Source: Lachnospiraceae bacterium (GTDB lineage: Bacteria > Bacillota_A > Clostridia > Lachnospirales > Lachnospiraceae). Taken from it: a stretch of 32,485 nt of DNA. Shown here piece by piece: positions 23,566 through 32,407 of this stretch (positions are counted from its first letter, which is position 1; each line of letters starts with the position of its first letter). Position numbers and translations under genes: made by a program. Below the pieces are notes generated by a model. The model was not told the DNA's origin, did not search any database, and worked only from the letters and a program-made list of their open reading frames with translations. Where the stretch lies: the NCBI GenBank assembly GCA_017621115.1, contig JAGATU010000034.1:1-32485 (forward strand), written 5' to 3'.

Positions 23566-24297
23566 TTATGATAATCCTTTTTCTTTTTTAAGATTTTTCC
23601 GTTCCTGTTCAAAAATATAACGGATAATATCTTCCCTTTTACGATTATCGATATTATGGTACTGGATACGGTGTTCAAAGTAACCCGGCCGTTTTTCAAC
23701 GGGTATCACATGTAATACCCTTCCCACAATTTCGTACATTTTCTGTTCTTGATCATCCGAAAGATTGTATTTGCAATACAATAACGTCCCCTCTTTGTAT
23801 CTCTGGGCCGATATGAAACGCAGTCCGCCGCCGCTGATATCCACAATAATACTTTTTTCAAGCGGAAGTTCCTGCACAAATTCCATTACCGGTGTATCCA
23901 AAAAGGAACGTTCTTCTTCACTGATTTCCCTTGTTTCCAGTTCCAGGGCGCAATTATATCTGTAGTATTCGCGTCTCTGATATTTGCGAAGCGGAGTCAG
24001 AATTTCCACAACCAGAATAAAGGTATTACTGGTTTTGTAACGGTCCACAATTCTGGCGCTGCACTCATAAATGCCGCCTTCCACATAAAAATACATAGTG
24101 TATTCCGAATCTACGGGAAGCAATACCAGTTTTCTCTGCTCATACGGCATTAATATCTCCAGCCGCTCCGCGGAAAGAATATCAAACACCTTAGAACTGT
24201 ATACTTTTTTCAATTGTTGCGGTTCTCCGTCTGTAATAATTCTTGTGACGGTTTCCAATTCCACACGCTGTCCCAAATAAACATACTGTTCTATCAC
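23566..24297 (-). CDS. PilZ-domain c-di-GMP-binding protein (YcgR/YpfA-like)
   Basis: The 243-residue protein has an N-terminal YcgR-type beta domain (about 1-100) and a C-terminal PilZ domain. The c-di-GMP motifs are complete: Arg109-x3-Arg113 in the RREYYR segment and Asp153-x-Ser155-x2-Gly158 in VDISGGG. YcgR-type proteins slow or brake the flagellar motor when c-di-GMP is high. It starts with GTG at 24297 with GGAG upstream. Its place inside the operon between flhG and cheB, where B. subtilis has no such gene (ypfA is elsewhere), ties it to motility. Confidence 0.92.
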   Translation of the reverse strand: MIEQYVYLGQRVELETVTRIITDGEPQQLKKVYSSKVFDILSAERLEILMPYEQRKLVLLPVDSEYTMYFYVEGGIYECSARIVDRYKTSNTFILVVEILTPLRKYQRREYYRYNCALELETREISEEERSFLDTPVMEFVQELPLEKSIIVDISGGGLRFISAQRYKEGTLLYCKYNLSDDQEQKMYEIVGRVLHVIPVEKRPGYFEHRIQYHNIDNRKREDIIRYIFEQERKNLKKEKGLS

Positions 24298-24309
24298 GGA
24301 TATTCACTC

Positions 24310-25197
24310 CTATCCCAATTTTTTACCGGTTACCAGATGTGAGAAAAATGCTGCCATTCCCCGCTTTGTAACATCCCGGTTCAACTCTTTATTCATCAGT
24401 TTGGCTGCAAGCTGCTCATAACATTTTGCCGACTTCGCCGAAGGATTCTGCAAAGAAACCGGCATCTGCTGCATGACTGCTTCCGAGAGTTTATCATCCT
24501 GAGGAATTGCACCAAGATATGTAAGCGGCAATTTTAAGTAACGGGAAACCACCGCATTTAATTTGTTAAACAAAGTGGCGCCGTCTTCTACCTTACTTAC
24601 TCTGTTGGCAATCACCTTAATCCTTGATTCTTCCCTTGAAAAACGCGGATGTCTCGTAAGTGCCTTTAACAGGGAATAAGAATCCGTAATGGATGTCGGC
24701 TCCGGCGTCGTAACCAGAAGAATCTCACCGCTTGCCACCAAAAATTCCAGTACCGCATCGGATATTCCGGCACCGGTATCAATAATAATGACATCGGCAA
24801 TGGCATCCAGCTGGGCAAGATTCTGAATAATATAAGTCAGATACTCACGGCTTAGATTAGCCATCCCTGCAATACCGGATCCCCCGGAAATAAAGCCTAC
24901 CTCTCCCGGTCCCCAAGTAATGATTTCCGTAATATTTTTTCCCTGATAAATCAAATCACATAAATTATGTTTTGGCACGGTACCAAACATAATCTCTATA
25001 TTGGCAAGTCCGAAATCGGCATCCAGGATAATGACCCTTTGACCCATTTTACGCATCCAAATCGCAAGATTGATTGCCGTATTGGATTTGCCGACACCAC
25101 CTTTTCCGCTGGTTACCGTAATAACGCGCGCAACAGGCCGTTTCGAATTCGAACCGTTTGCCTTTATAATATTCCGTAACTGTTCTGCCTGATCCAT
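24310..25197 (-). CDS. flhG: Flagellar number/placement regulator, MinD-like ATPase FlhG
   Basis: FlhG (YlxH/FleN) is a MinD-type ATPase that controls flagellar number and position and stimulates FlhF GTPase. The 295-residue protein has the N-terminal DQAEQLR motif (2-8), the known FlhF-activating element. The deviant Walker A SGKGGVGKSNT begins at residue 30, then LDADFGLANIEIMFG and VIIIDTGAGI (Walker B). It ends in a charged helix that may bind the membrane. It follows flhF by 3 bases; the ATG at 25197 has AAGG upstream. Confidence 0.95.
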   Translation of the reverse strand: MDQAEQLRNIIKANGSNSKRPVARVITVTSGKGGVGKSNTAINLAIWMRKMGQRVIILDADFGLANIEIMFGTVPKHNLCDLIYQGKNITEIITWGPGEVGFISGGSGIAGMANLSREYLTYIIQNLAQLDAIADVIIIDTGAGISDAVLEFLVASGEILLVTTPEPTSITDSYSLLKALTRHPRFSREESRIKVIANRVSKVEDGATLFNKLNAVVSRYLKLPLTYLGAIPQDDKLSEAVMQQMPVSLQNPSAKSAKCYEQLAAKLMNKELNRDVTKRGMAAFFSHLVTGKKLG

Positions 25198-25200
25198 ATA

Positions 25201-26490
25201 TTAAGCCTTTCCACCAAGAATCTGCTTTACGGTAGCCTGAGGATTGAAAAATTCAATATCCTCCGGAACATTCTGTCCACAGGTCACATAGGACATTTCC
25301 GCTTCCGTATAAAGACGCAGATTCAACAAATTACCAAGGGATGTTGTCTCATCCAGTTTTGTAAAAATAAGTGTATAGTCCGTCATTTCACGGTAAGTAT
25401 CCGCAATACTTACCAAATCACGGTATTTGGTAGTGGCACTGAGTACCAGATATACTTCCGTCTTAGCCACATCATCAAGAGAATGAATCATAAGCTTGCT
25501 GTTCATCCGCTGTTCTTCATTATGATGGGAATGTCCGGCCGTATCTACCAATATGTAATCAAAATCCTTGAACTCATGATATATCGGCTCCACTTCTTTT
25601 TCGCTGTAAATAATGCGGAAAGGAACCTCTAAAATATTTGCATAAGTGCGAAGCTGTTCTGCCGCCGCAATTCTGTAAGTATCGGCTGTCAGCAAAGCAA
25701 CTTTTTTCTTTTCTTCCACACAGAATTTGGATGCAATCTTAGCAATCGTGGTGGTCTTGCCGACTCCTGTAGGTCCTACAAAAAATACCACCTTCGGTCC
25801 ATCCTCTGCCGGCTCGATTTTTTTGGATTTGCCAAATTTGAGTATCATTTTCTGATATACATTTGTCAGGAAATAGTCAAACGGCATATTCGGTTTGGCG
25901 CCTTTTTCCACTTCCTCAATAATCTGATTGGCATATTTCTCATGTACTTCGTTGTCAATCATAGTATTATACAAAAGTTTGATAAACTTCATCTGCTCGC
26001 TGTCTTCGGCAGGTTCTTCACCCTTACTGTCCTTAGATACATCATTTCCGTCTATCTGCTGCTTTAATAAATTCTCAAGGTTATCCAGTTTTTCTTCCAA
26101 AACAACCGCATTAGCCGCTGCCGCAACCAGATTCTTCTGTGCTTCTTCTTTTTCTTTCTGTTCCTTAAGTTCCCTCTCCTGGACAAGGGCAAGCTGCTCA
26201 AGCGCAGTAAGCGGAACCGGAGATTTCTCCGGCTTCTCCTGCATGGAATTCTGTGCCGTCTGAGATACGGATTCATTCTTTACAGGTGTTGCCTTTACGG
26301 GAACCGAAGTTCTTTCGTTCTCTTCTTCCAGTGCCACGGTAACCTCTACCGTATTCTTTTTAAACATGGCAAACAGACCCTTCTTTTTGACGTTCTTTAC
26401 GTTCATAATAACAACGCCGGGGCCTAATTCTTTCTTAGCGTTTTCCACCGCTTCCTGTTCTGTTTTTGCCTGAAATCTCTTAATTATCAT
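25201..26490 (-). CDS. flhF: Flagellar SRP-like GTPase FlhF
   Basis: FlhF places new flagella. The 429-residue protein has a basic N-terminal domain (1-60) with KRFQAKTEQEAVENAKKELG, a long charged linker (about 75-165), and an NG GTPase domain with the P-loop GPTGVGKTTTIAKIA near residue 240, ADTYRIAAAEQL, DTAGHSHHNE and TKLDETTSLGN. It overlaps flhA by 4 bases (ATGA) and is followed by flhG, its regulator. All SRP-GTPase motifs are intact. Confidence 0.96.
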   Translation of the reverse strand: MIIKRFQAKTEQEAVENAKKELGPGVVIMNVKNVKKKGLFAMFKKNTVEVTVALEEENERTSVPVKATPVKNESVSQTAQNSMQEKPEKSPVPLTALEQLALVQERELKEQKEKEEAQKNLVAAAANAVVLEEKLDNLENLLKQQIDGNDVSKDSKGEEPAEDSEQMKFIKLLYNTMIDNEVHEKYANQIIEEVEKGAKPNMPFDYFLTNVYQKMILKFGKSKKIEPAEDGPKVVFFVGPTGVGKTTTIAKIASKFCVEEKKKVALLTADTYRIAAAEQLRTYANILEVPFRIIYSEKEVEPIYHEFKDFDYILVDTAGHSHHNEEQRMNSKLMIHSLDDVAKTEVYLVLSATTKYRDLVSIADTYREMTDYTLIFTKLDETTSLGNLLNLRLYTEAEMSYVTCGQNVPEDIEFFNPQATVKQILGGKA

Positions 26491-28532
26491 GCTGTTACCA
26501 TCCCAACAGATTGTAATTCGACATTGGACTCAATTTCGTTATAGGAAACGACTATCAAATCCTTATAATAATCTTCCGTTAAACGTTTAAAATAAATTCT
26601 GACAATCGGAGACGTAATAACTATCGGAGGTCTTCCCATGTCTTCCAGTTTCTTGGTCTCCTGTTCCACACTTTTCATAATGGCTTTTGTCTTATCCGGA
26701 TCCAGATTCAGATAAGCGCCCTGCTCCGTCTGCTTCACGGCTCCCATTATGGTCTGCTCCAATTTCGGATCCAGGGTTACCACACTGGTTGTCTCATTAA
26801 CCGGGAAAAAGCGGCTGGAAATGGCACGCTTAAGCCCCTGTCTGACATACTCCGTCAAAATATCCGTATCCCTTGTGGAAGGTGCATAATCTGCAAGTGT
26901 TTCAAAAATTGAAAGTAAATCCCTGATAGAGACTCCTTCTTTTAACAGATTCTGCAATACTTTCTGGATATCGCCGAGTCCCAAAAGTTTTGGAACCAGT
27001 TCGTCCACAAGTGCAGGATTGGCTTCTTTTAAGTTGTTAACCAGATTCTGGACATCCTGTCTGGTAAGGAGTTCTGAAATATGTCCACGGATAATCTCTG
27101 TCAAATGCGTAGCAATAATGGATGGCGGGTCAACAACCGTATATCCCATACTCTCCGCACGTTCTCTCTGTCCTTCCGTAATCCAAATGGCCGGCAAATG
27201 GAACGAAGGTTCAAAAGTCGGAATACCGGTGATTTCTTCTTCCACATATCCCGGATTCATAGCCATATAATGGTCAAAAAGGATTTCTCCTTCACTGACC
27301 TGGATACCTTTGATTTTAATAATATACTGGTTCGGATTCAGCTGGATATTATCACGCAAACGGATAATCGGCACAACCGTACCAAGTTCCAGTGCAATCT
27401 GACGTCTGATCATAACCACTCGGTCTAATAAGTCACCGCCCTGATTCACATCCGCAAGCGGTATAATACCGTAACCGAATTCCAATTCGATCGGGTCTAC
27501 CTGCAATAAAGAGGTAACATTCTCCGGCTGTCTGAACTCTTCTGCCGGTATTTCATCATCCCCGACTTCACTCGCAATTCTGGCCGTCTCGATATTGCTT
27601 TCCACCATTCTGGCCCCGATAATAAATAATACACCGACGCCGACAAAAATAATCTCATTAAGCGGTGTTATCAATCCCAGAACGGCAATTGTGATACCAA
27701 CCATGTACAATACCTTCGGCAAACCGAAAAGCTGTTTTACCAGCACAGAACCAAAATCCGCTTCCTTGGAACCCTTCGTAATCAAAATACCTGTAGAAAG
27801 GGATATCAAAAGGGATGGAATCTGGGAAACCAGTCCGTCACCGATGGTTAAAATAACGTATTTATCAAGAGCTGTGCTAATGTCAAGCCCCTGGCGGAGC
27901 ATACCCATTGCAATACCTCCGACTACGTTTACCACCGTGATAATAAGACCGGCAACCGCATCACCTTTTACGAACTTAACCGCACCATCCATGGAACCGA
28001 AGAAACTGGCTTCCTGCTGGATCTTATCTCTCCTTAACTTTGCTTCTTTATCATCAATGGCACCGGTATTTAAATCCGCATCAATCGCCATCTGCTTACC
28101 GGGCATGGCATCCAATGTAAAACGTGCCGTTACTTCAGCCACACGTTCCGAACCTTTATTGATAACCATGAACTGGATAATAATTAAAATAATAAATACA
28201 ATAATACCGATAATCAAATCGCCGCCGCCGACATATTCACCGAAAGTGGCAACAACATTACCCGGATCACCGGTTCCCAGAATCAACTTGGTGGAAGAAA
28301 CATTCAAAGCGATTCTGAATACCGTTGTGAACAGTAAAATGGTCGGATAAAAAGATAAATCCAATACTTCCTTGGCAAACATGGAAGTAAATAAAATCGT
28401 AAATGCAACAGCGATATTAATCGCAAGTAACACATCCAAAAGACCGGCAGGAATTGTTACAATGAACATAACAAATGCAGACAATATATAAACTGCTATC
28501 GCCGCATCAGCAGTACCAAATTTAAGTTTCAT
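26487..28532 (-). CDS. flhA: Flagellar type III export protein FlhA
   Basis: FlhA forms the nonameric ring of the flagellar export gate and drives secretion with proton motive force. The 681-residue protein has eight membrane helices in the first 320 residues, with the conserved VTARFTLDAMPGKQMAIDAD in the cytoplasmic loop (FHIPEP region), and a large cytoplasmic C-terminal part for chaperone and substrate docking with RLRDNIQLNPNQYIIKIKG and DPPSIIATHLTEIIR. AGGAGGAGG lies just before the ATG; flhB ends 32 bases upstream. Confidence 0.97.
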   Translation of the reverse strand: MKLKFGTADAAIAVYILSAFVMFIVTIPAGLLDVLLAINIAVAFTILFTSMFAKEVLDLSFYPTILLFTTVFRIALNVSSTKLILGTGDPGNVVATFGEYVGGGDLIIGIIVFIILIIIQFMVINKGSERVAEVTARFTLDAMPGKQMAIDADLNTGAIDDKEAKLRRDKIQQEASFFGSMDGAVKFVKGDAVAGLIITVVNVVGGIAMGMLRQGLDISTALDKYVILTIGDGLVSQIPSLLISLSTGILITKGSKEADFGSVLVKQLFGLPKVLYMVGITIAVLGLITPLNEIIFVGVGVLFIIGARMVESNIETARIASEVGDDEIPAEEFRQPENVTSLLQVDPIELEFGYGIIPLADVNQGGDLLDRVVMIRRQIALELGTVVPIIRLRDNIQLNPNQYIIKIKGIQVSEGEILFDHYMAMNPGYVEEEITGIPTFEPSFHLPAIWITEGQRERAESMGYTVVDPPSIIATHLTEIIRGHISELLTRQDVQNLVNNLKEANPALVDELVPKLLGLGDIQKVLQNLLKEGVSIRDLLSIFETLADYAPSTRDTDILTEYVRQGLKRAISSRFFPVNETTSVVTLDPKLEQTIMGAVKQTEQGAYLNLDPDKTKAIMKSVEQETKKLEDMGRPPIVITSPIVRIYFKRLTEDYYKDLIVVSYNEIESNVELQSVGMVTA

Positions 28533-28564
28533 TGTACCTCCTCCTTTCCGTCTTATTCTTTAGT

Positions 28565-29677
28565 CTATATTCTGCCTTTTGCGTGATATACGAATGCCAG
28601 TACTTCCGCAACCGCCTGATACAGTTCCGGAGGAATCTGTGCGCCAATCTCCACATTGGCATACAGCATTCGTGCCAAAGGTTTGTTTTCTACAATCTCA
28701 ATATCATGTTCTTTTGCTACTTCTTTAATCTTCTGTGCCAGATAATCTTCGCCCTTTGCAAGAACAACCGGCGCCGGGGATTCATCCGGATCATATTTAA
28801 TGGCGACCGCATAATGGGTCGGGTTGGTAATAACGACATCCGCCTGCGGGAGGGACTGCATCATACGCCTCTGGGATACTTCCCTCATTTTCTGTCGTAT
28901 CTTACCCTTAATCTCAGGATTACCTTCCTGATTCTTATATTCTTCCTTCACTTCCTGCTTGGTCATTCGCATATCTTTGTGGAATTTGTACTTCTGATAC
29001 GCAAAATCCGCCAGAGCAAGAATCATATAGACAACTGCGATACGTATTCCCAAACCGATAACCGTATCTCCGATTAATGCAATCGCAGGCATAATGTCCA
29101 TATCATATAACCAGAAAAGCTGCTCCCCCTTATCCTTTAAAAAAGAATAGGAAACATATGCAATAATACCGATTTTGCCGATGGCTTTTATAAGTTCAAC
29201 AATTGAATTAGCCGAAAAAATCTTTTTAAATCCGCTGATTGGATTCAATTTTGAAAACTTAGGCTTAAGCGGTTTTGCCGTCGGCTTCCATTTGACCTGT
29301 ATATAATCGCTGATAAATGCCACAATAAAACCTACCAGAAAAATCGGCAGTACAATCTTAATAACCAAAATAAGAGCATGTTGAAACAATCTTGACATTG
29401 CCGTAGCGGGCACGGAACCACCAATCAGAGCCACCGTATCGGGCATCTCTCCGTATATCGTCTCAAACAGTTCCATGAAATTTTTGCCCATATTGCCAAC
29501 CCAGAACTGCAATACCAGAAACAATGCCAGAATCCCTAGCCCGTTCGCAATCTCTCTTGATTTGGCAACCTGACCTTCTTTTCTTGCGTCCTCCAGTTTC
29601 TTGGCCGTCGGTTCTTCCGTTTTTTCGCCACCCGGACCATCGGGGGCAAAAAACTGCAAATTAAGCGGCAGTATCAA
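28565..29677 (-). CDS. flhB: Flagellar export switch protein FlhB
   Basis: FlhB switches export from rod/hook to filament proteins after self-cleavage. The frame is open well upstream inside fliR, but the conserved protein starts LNLQFFAPDGPGGEKTEEPT. The only sensible start is a TTG at 29675-29677 that overlaps the fliR stop as TTGA, giving 370 residues. Four membrane helices follow in the first 220 residues, with RKEGQVAKSREI before the first. The self-cleavage site NPTH is at 285-288, and the C-terminal cytoplasmic domain is complete. Translation is likely to be coupled to fliR, since no good ribosome site precedes the TTG. Confidence 0.95.
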   Translation of the reverse strand: MILPLNLQFFAPDGPGGEKTEEPTAKKLEDARKEGQVAKSREIANGLGILALFLVLQFWVGNMGKNFMELFETIYGEMPDTVALIGGSVPATAMSRLFQHALILVIKIVLPIFLVGFIVAFISDYIQVKWKPTAKPLKPKFSKLNPISGFKKIFSANSIVELIKAIGKIGIIAYVSYSFLKDKGEQLFWLYDMDIMPAIALIGDTVIGLGIRIAVVYMILALADFAYQKYKFHKDMRMTKQEVKEEYKNQEGNPEIKGKIRQKMREVSQRRMMQSLPQADVVITNPTHYAVAIKYDPDESPAPVVLAKGEDYLAQKIKEVAKEHDIEIVENKPLARMLYANVEIGAQIPPELYQAVAEVLAFVYHAKGRI

Positions 29678-30456
29678 ATCATGCTTTCGACAAATGCAAC
29701 CATCATTTGTTTCATTTCCGTATAAATAAAATCGGCGATGCCCGGGAGCATTCTCACCGTAATAAACAACACACATAATCCCACCAAAACCTTAAGCTGG
29801 AGTCCGACCGCAAACATATTCATCTGCGGCGATACCTTTGCCATAATACCGAGCACTGCATTCAACAGCAACATAACAGCAAATACCGGAAGACATATCC
29901 TGAATCCTATCAAAATATAATCCTTCAAAAACAGGAGCATCGTCTCTAAAAGTTTGTCCGTATTAAAAATTGCTCCGTTAACCGGAATCAAAATATAGGT
30001 TTCTGCAAGCGCCTGCAGTAAATATCTGTGCATTCCGCTGACCATCAGTATCAACGTAACCATATATTGGTAAAACACACCTGACATACTGCTCATTTCT
30101 CTTGTAGTAGGGTCCACCAGATTTACCATGGAAAGACCTGTTTCCATATCTATAATACGTCCGGCAAATGCCAGAATACCCGTGCATATGGATACGCCAA
30201 AGCCCAAAAACAAACCAGTAAGCGCTTCTTTAGCAACAATCATTCCGTATCCCCAGACCGTATTATACACAAGTGCCTCATGCGGCTCCGTTACATGGAA
30301 CAGTAGTACAGAGACAAAGAATGATATACCAATCTTTACCTGATTCGGTACCCCTTTCATTCCGTAAAACGGCGCAAGATACACGAATGTGCTGACGCGG
30401 ACCAGTATCAGCAGAAAATATTCTATTTCGGTTAATGAAAACGAATAATTAATCAT
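29674..30456 (-). CDS. fliR: Flagellar export gate protein FliR
   Basis: FliR is part of the FliPQR core that is the entry channel of the flagellar exporter. The 260-residue protein is hydrophobic with about six membrane segments, and has the family region APFYGMKGVPNQVKIGIS near the N-terminus and AGRIIDMETGLSMVNLVDP in the middle. The ATG directly abuts the fliQ stop (TAAATG), and the stop overlaps the flhB TTG start. The ribosome site is weak, so coupling with fliQ is likely. Confidence 0.95.
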   Translation of the reverse strand: MINYSFSLTEIEYFLLILVRVSTFVYLAPFYGMKGVPNQVKIGISFFVSVLLFHVTEPHEALVYNTVWGYGMIVAKEALTGLFLGFGVSICTGILAFAGRIIDMETGLSMVNLVDPTTREMSSMSGVFYQYMVTLILMVSGMHRYLLQALAETYILIPVNGAIFNTDKLLETMLLFLKDYILIGFRICLPVFAVMLLLNAVLGIMAKVSPQMNMFAVGLQLKVLVGLCVLFITVRMLPGIADFIYTEMKQMMVAFVESMI

Positions 30457-30723
30457 TTATATATACACCGTAAAGTCAGCCCAGAGCCTGGTCATAAACT
30501 CTACCATATTGTTCATCATCCAGTGTCCGAAAATTAATAATGCTACAAATATAGCCAGAATCTTTGGCACAAAAGTAAGTGTCTGTTCCTGAATGGATGT
30601 AACCGTCTGGAAAATACTGACAATCAAACCGACAACCAAAGACACCAGCAAAACCGGTGCTGCCGTTATAACTACCGTATACAGGGCATCTGAACTGATT
30701 CGGATAATATCATCAATTGTCAT
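30457..30723 (-). CDS. fliQ: Flagellar export gate protein FliQ
   Basis: FliQ is the small helical-hairpin subunit that wraps the FliP-FliR channel. The 88-residue length is normal. Two membrane helices surround the conserved VGLIVSIFQTVTSIQEQTLT segment, and the next conserved stretch is FVPKILAIFVALLIFG. AAGGAG lies upstream of the ATG at 30723; it ends one base before fliR. Confidence 0.96.
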   Translation of the reverse strand: MTIDDIIRISSDALYTVVITAAPVLLVSLVVGLIVSIFQTVTSIQEQTLTFVPKILAIFVALLIFGHWMMNNMVEFMTRLWADFTVYI

Positions 30724-30741
30724 AACCTCTACTCCTTACCG

Positions 30742-31626
30742 TTAATAGAACGTTCGCACCAAATTGCCGATTACCAGATTCCATCCGTCCGCAAGAACAA
30801 ATAATAAAATCTTAAACGGCATGGAAATCGTTGTCGGCGGCAACATCATCATACCCATACTCATCAGGGACGATGCCACAACCATATCAATTACAATGAA
30901 TGGTATGTATATCAGAAAACCGATAATAAATGCGGTTCTAAGCTCACTTACAATAAAACTCGGAATCAATACGGAATTAGGAATATCATCCAAGCTTCCC
31001 GTCCACTCCGTACCGGAAATCTGCATGAACATTTCCACATCTTTCTTCTGCGTCTCACGGTACATAAATTCCCTGAGCGGGTCCATTGCCGCATCAAGTG
31101 CTTCTTCCTGTGTAATCTGTCCTGCATCGAAAGGTTCGATGGCTTCCGTACGAATCTGCGTAATAACCGGATTCATTATAAAGAAAGTCAAAAACAACGC
31201 CAGGCCGATAATAACCTGATTAGGCGGTGCTGACTGGGTATTTAAAGCATTTCTTGTGAAATGAAGAACGATAATAATACGTGTAAACGAAGTAAGAAGA
31301 ATGATAAGTGTCGGGGCAATGGCGATAAGCGTCAGGGTAATTAATATCCTGAGCGTACCATTCAATTCACCATTTCCGTTGTTATACGTAATTGTAAGAT
31401 TGTTGGCGATATTCAGTTCTTTTAATTCTTCCGCATCCTCACTGGCACCCGGCTCATTGATATTTGTACGTTCTTCGGTGGTCCCCGTTAAATGTCTCTC
31501 ACCAGCACCAATAGTGCCCGTAGCATGTACCGGCACTTTCACACAAATACACAATATGCCCACTAATAAAAGCAGGCATACTGTACGCATATACTTTTTT
31601 AAAAAATGTATACTTAGATTTTTCAT
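30742..31626 (-). CDS. fliP: Flagellar export gate protein FliP
   Basis: FliP forms the pentameric core of the export channel. The 294-residue protein has a cleavable signal peptide (hydrophobic 16-30, cleavage likely after VHA at 34-36), then an unusually long hydrophilic segment (about 37-90, Glu/Thr/Asn-rich), and the FliP domain with four helices. Family motifs are LTSFTRIIIVLHFTRNALNT, SAPPNQVIIGLALFLTFFIM, REFMYRETQ, and LIPSFIVSELRTAFIIGF. Typical FliP is about 220-250 residues. It follows fliO by 6 bases. Confidence 0.96.
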   Translation of the reverse strand: MKNLSIHFLKKYMRTVCLLLLVGILCICVKVPVHATGTIGAGERHLTGTTEERTNINEPGASEDAEELKELNIANNLTITYNNGNGELNGTLRILITLTLIAIAPTLIILLTSFTRIIIVLHFTRNALNTQSAPPNQVIIGLALFLTFFIMNPVITQIRTEAIEPFDAGQITQEEALDAAMDPLREFMYRETQKKDVEMFMQISGTEWTGSLDDIPNSVLIPSFIVSELRTAFIIGFLIYIPFIVIDMVVASSLMSMGMMMLPPTTISMPFKILLFVLADGWNLVIGNLVRTFY

Positions 31627-31632
31627 ATACTT

Positions 31633-32025
31633 TTATTTCTCTTCATCTGTCGTCTTTTCTGTCAAGTTCTGATTCTTGATTTTTTCAAGAATTTCACGAA
31701 AACCGGGCTGACATCCGTTCATCCGGGTATTATCCTCTAATACCAGACTTTCTTTGGAAATCTCAGCAAGCATAGTGACAGTGTCCTTACACACCGCCAT
31801 TACAAGATATTTATCCCCCGCACGAACGATCTGAAGATACTTAGAAGAAGAAATACGCATAGTATCTACGATTTCCATATTTCTTCCAACCATCTGTGTT
31901 TTCTGAATCCCTGAAATCCATCTTGTTACTCCGTATGTAATAAATAAAACTATCAGAAAGAGCAACAATACTGTAACAAATTGAACAAATGAATCTACAT
32001 GTCCGGATTCTGTCAACAATATCAT
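31633..32025 (-). CDS. fliO: Flagellar biosynthesis protein FliO/FliZ
   Basis: FliO assists assembly of the FliP ring. The 130-residue protein has one membrane helix (about 15-35), then the FliO domain with TQMVGRNMEIVDTMRISSSK and YLQIVRAGDKYLVMAV, and a hydrophilic C-terminus. It lies between cheY and fliP as fliZ does in B. subtilis. Its ATG directly follows the cheY stop (TAAATG). The family is weakly conserved, but place and layout agree. Confidence 0.92.
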   Translation of the reverse strand: MILLTESGHVDSFVQFVTVLLLFLIVLFITYGVTRWISGIQKTQMVGRNMEIVDTMRISSSKYLQIVRAGDKYLVMAVCKDTVTMLAEISKESLVLEDNTRMNGCQPGFREILEKIKNQNLTEKTTDEEK

Positions 32026-32388
32026 TTAGCCTAAAACCTTCTTAACCGCCTCAAGAACACGATCCGCCTGGAATGGCTTAACAATGAAATCCTTAGCACC
32101 TGCAGTAATAGATTCAATAACCATTGCCTGCTGACCCATTGCAGAACACATAATAACAGTTGCACCGGCATCCGCAGCTTTAATTGCCTTTAATGCTGCA
32201 ATACCATCCATTTCCGGCATAGTTATATCCATTAAAACCAAATCCGGCTTTAATTCGTTATATTTTTCTACACCCTTTGCTCCGTTTTCTGCTTCTCCAA
32301 CTACATTATAACCATTCTTAGTAAGAATGTCTTTGATCATCATTCTCATAAATGCTGCATCATCACAAATTAAAATGTTCTTTGCCAT
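32026..32388 (-). CDS. cheY: Chemotaxis response regulator CheY
   Basis: A 120-residue single receiver that carries the signal from CheA to the flagellar switch. The start MAKNILICDDAAFMRMM has a GGAG upstream of the ATG at 32388; a TTG 5 codons earlier is unlikely. The acidic pair is in ICDDA, the phospho-Asp is in LVLMDITMPEMDG, the Ser is in MCSAMGQ and the Lys in IVKPF. It follows fliN/fliY, as in the B. subtilis operon. A second, divergent receiver lies at 13884-14249. Confidence 0.97.
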   Translation of the reverse strand: MAKNILICDDAAFMRMMIKDILTKNGYNVVGEAENGAKGVEKYNELKPDLVLMDITMPEMDGIAALKAIKAADAGATVIMCSAMGQQAMVIESITAGAKDFIVKPFQADRVLEAVKKVLG

Positions 32389-32407
32389 AGTCTCCACTCC
32401 CAACTAA

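Noticed and set aside
25581..25608. SigD-like GCCGATAT with TACA 16 bases upstream, on the minus strand inside flhF
   Set aside because: It lies in conserved FlhF coding sequence, the -35 is only a partial match, and no gene start lies close downstream.
27595..28350. 251-codon open frame antisense to flhA
   Set aside because: It is an exact shadow of flhA codons, has no ribosome site or domain, and the flhA frame is fully conserved.
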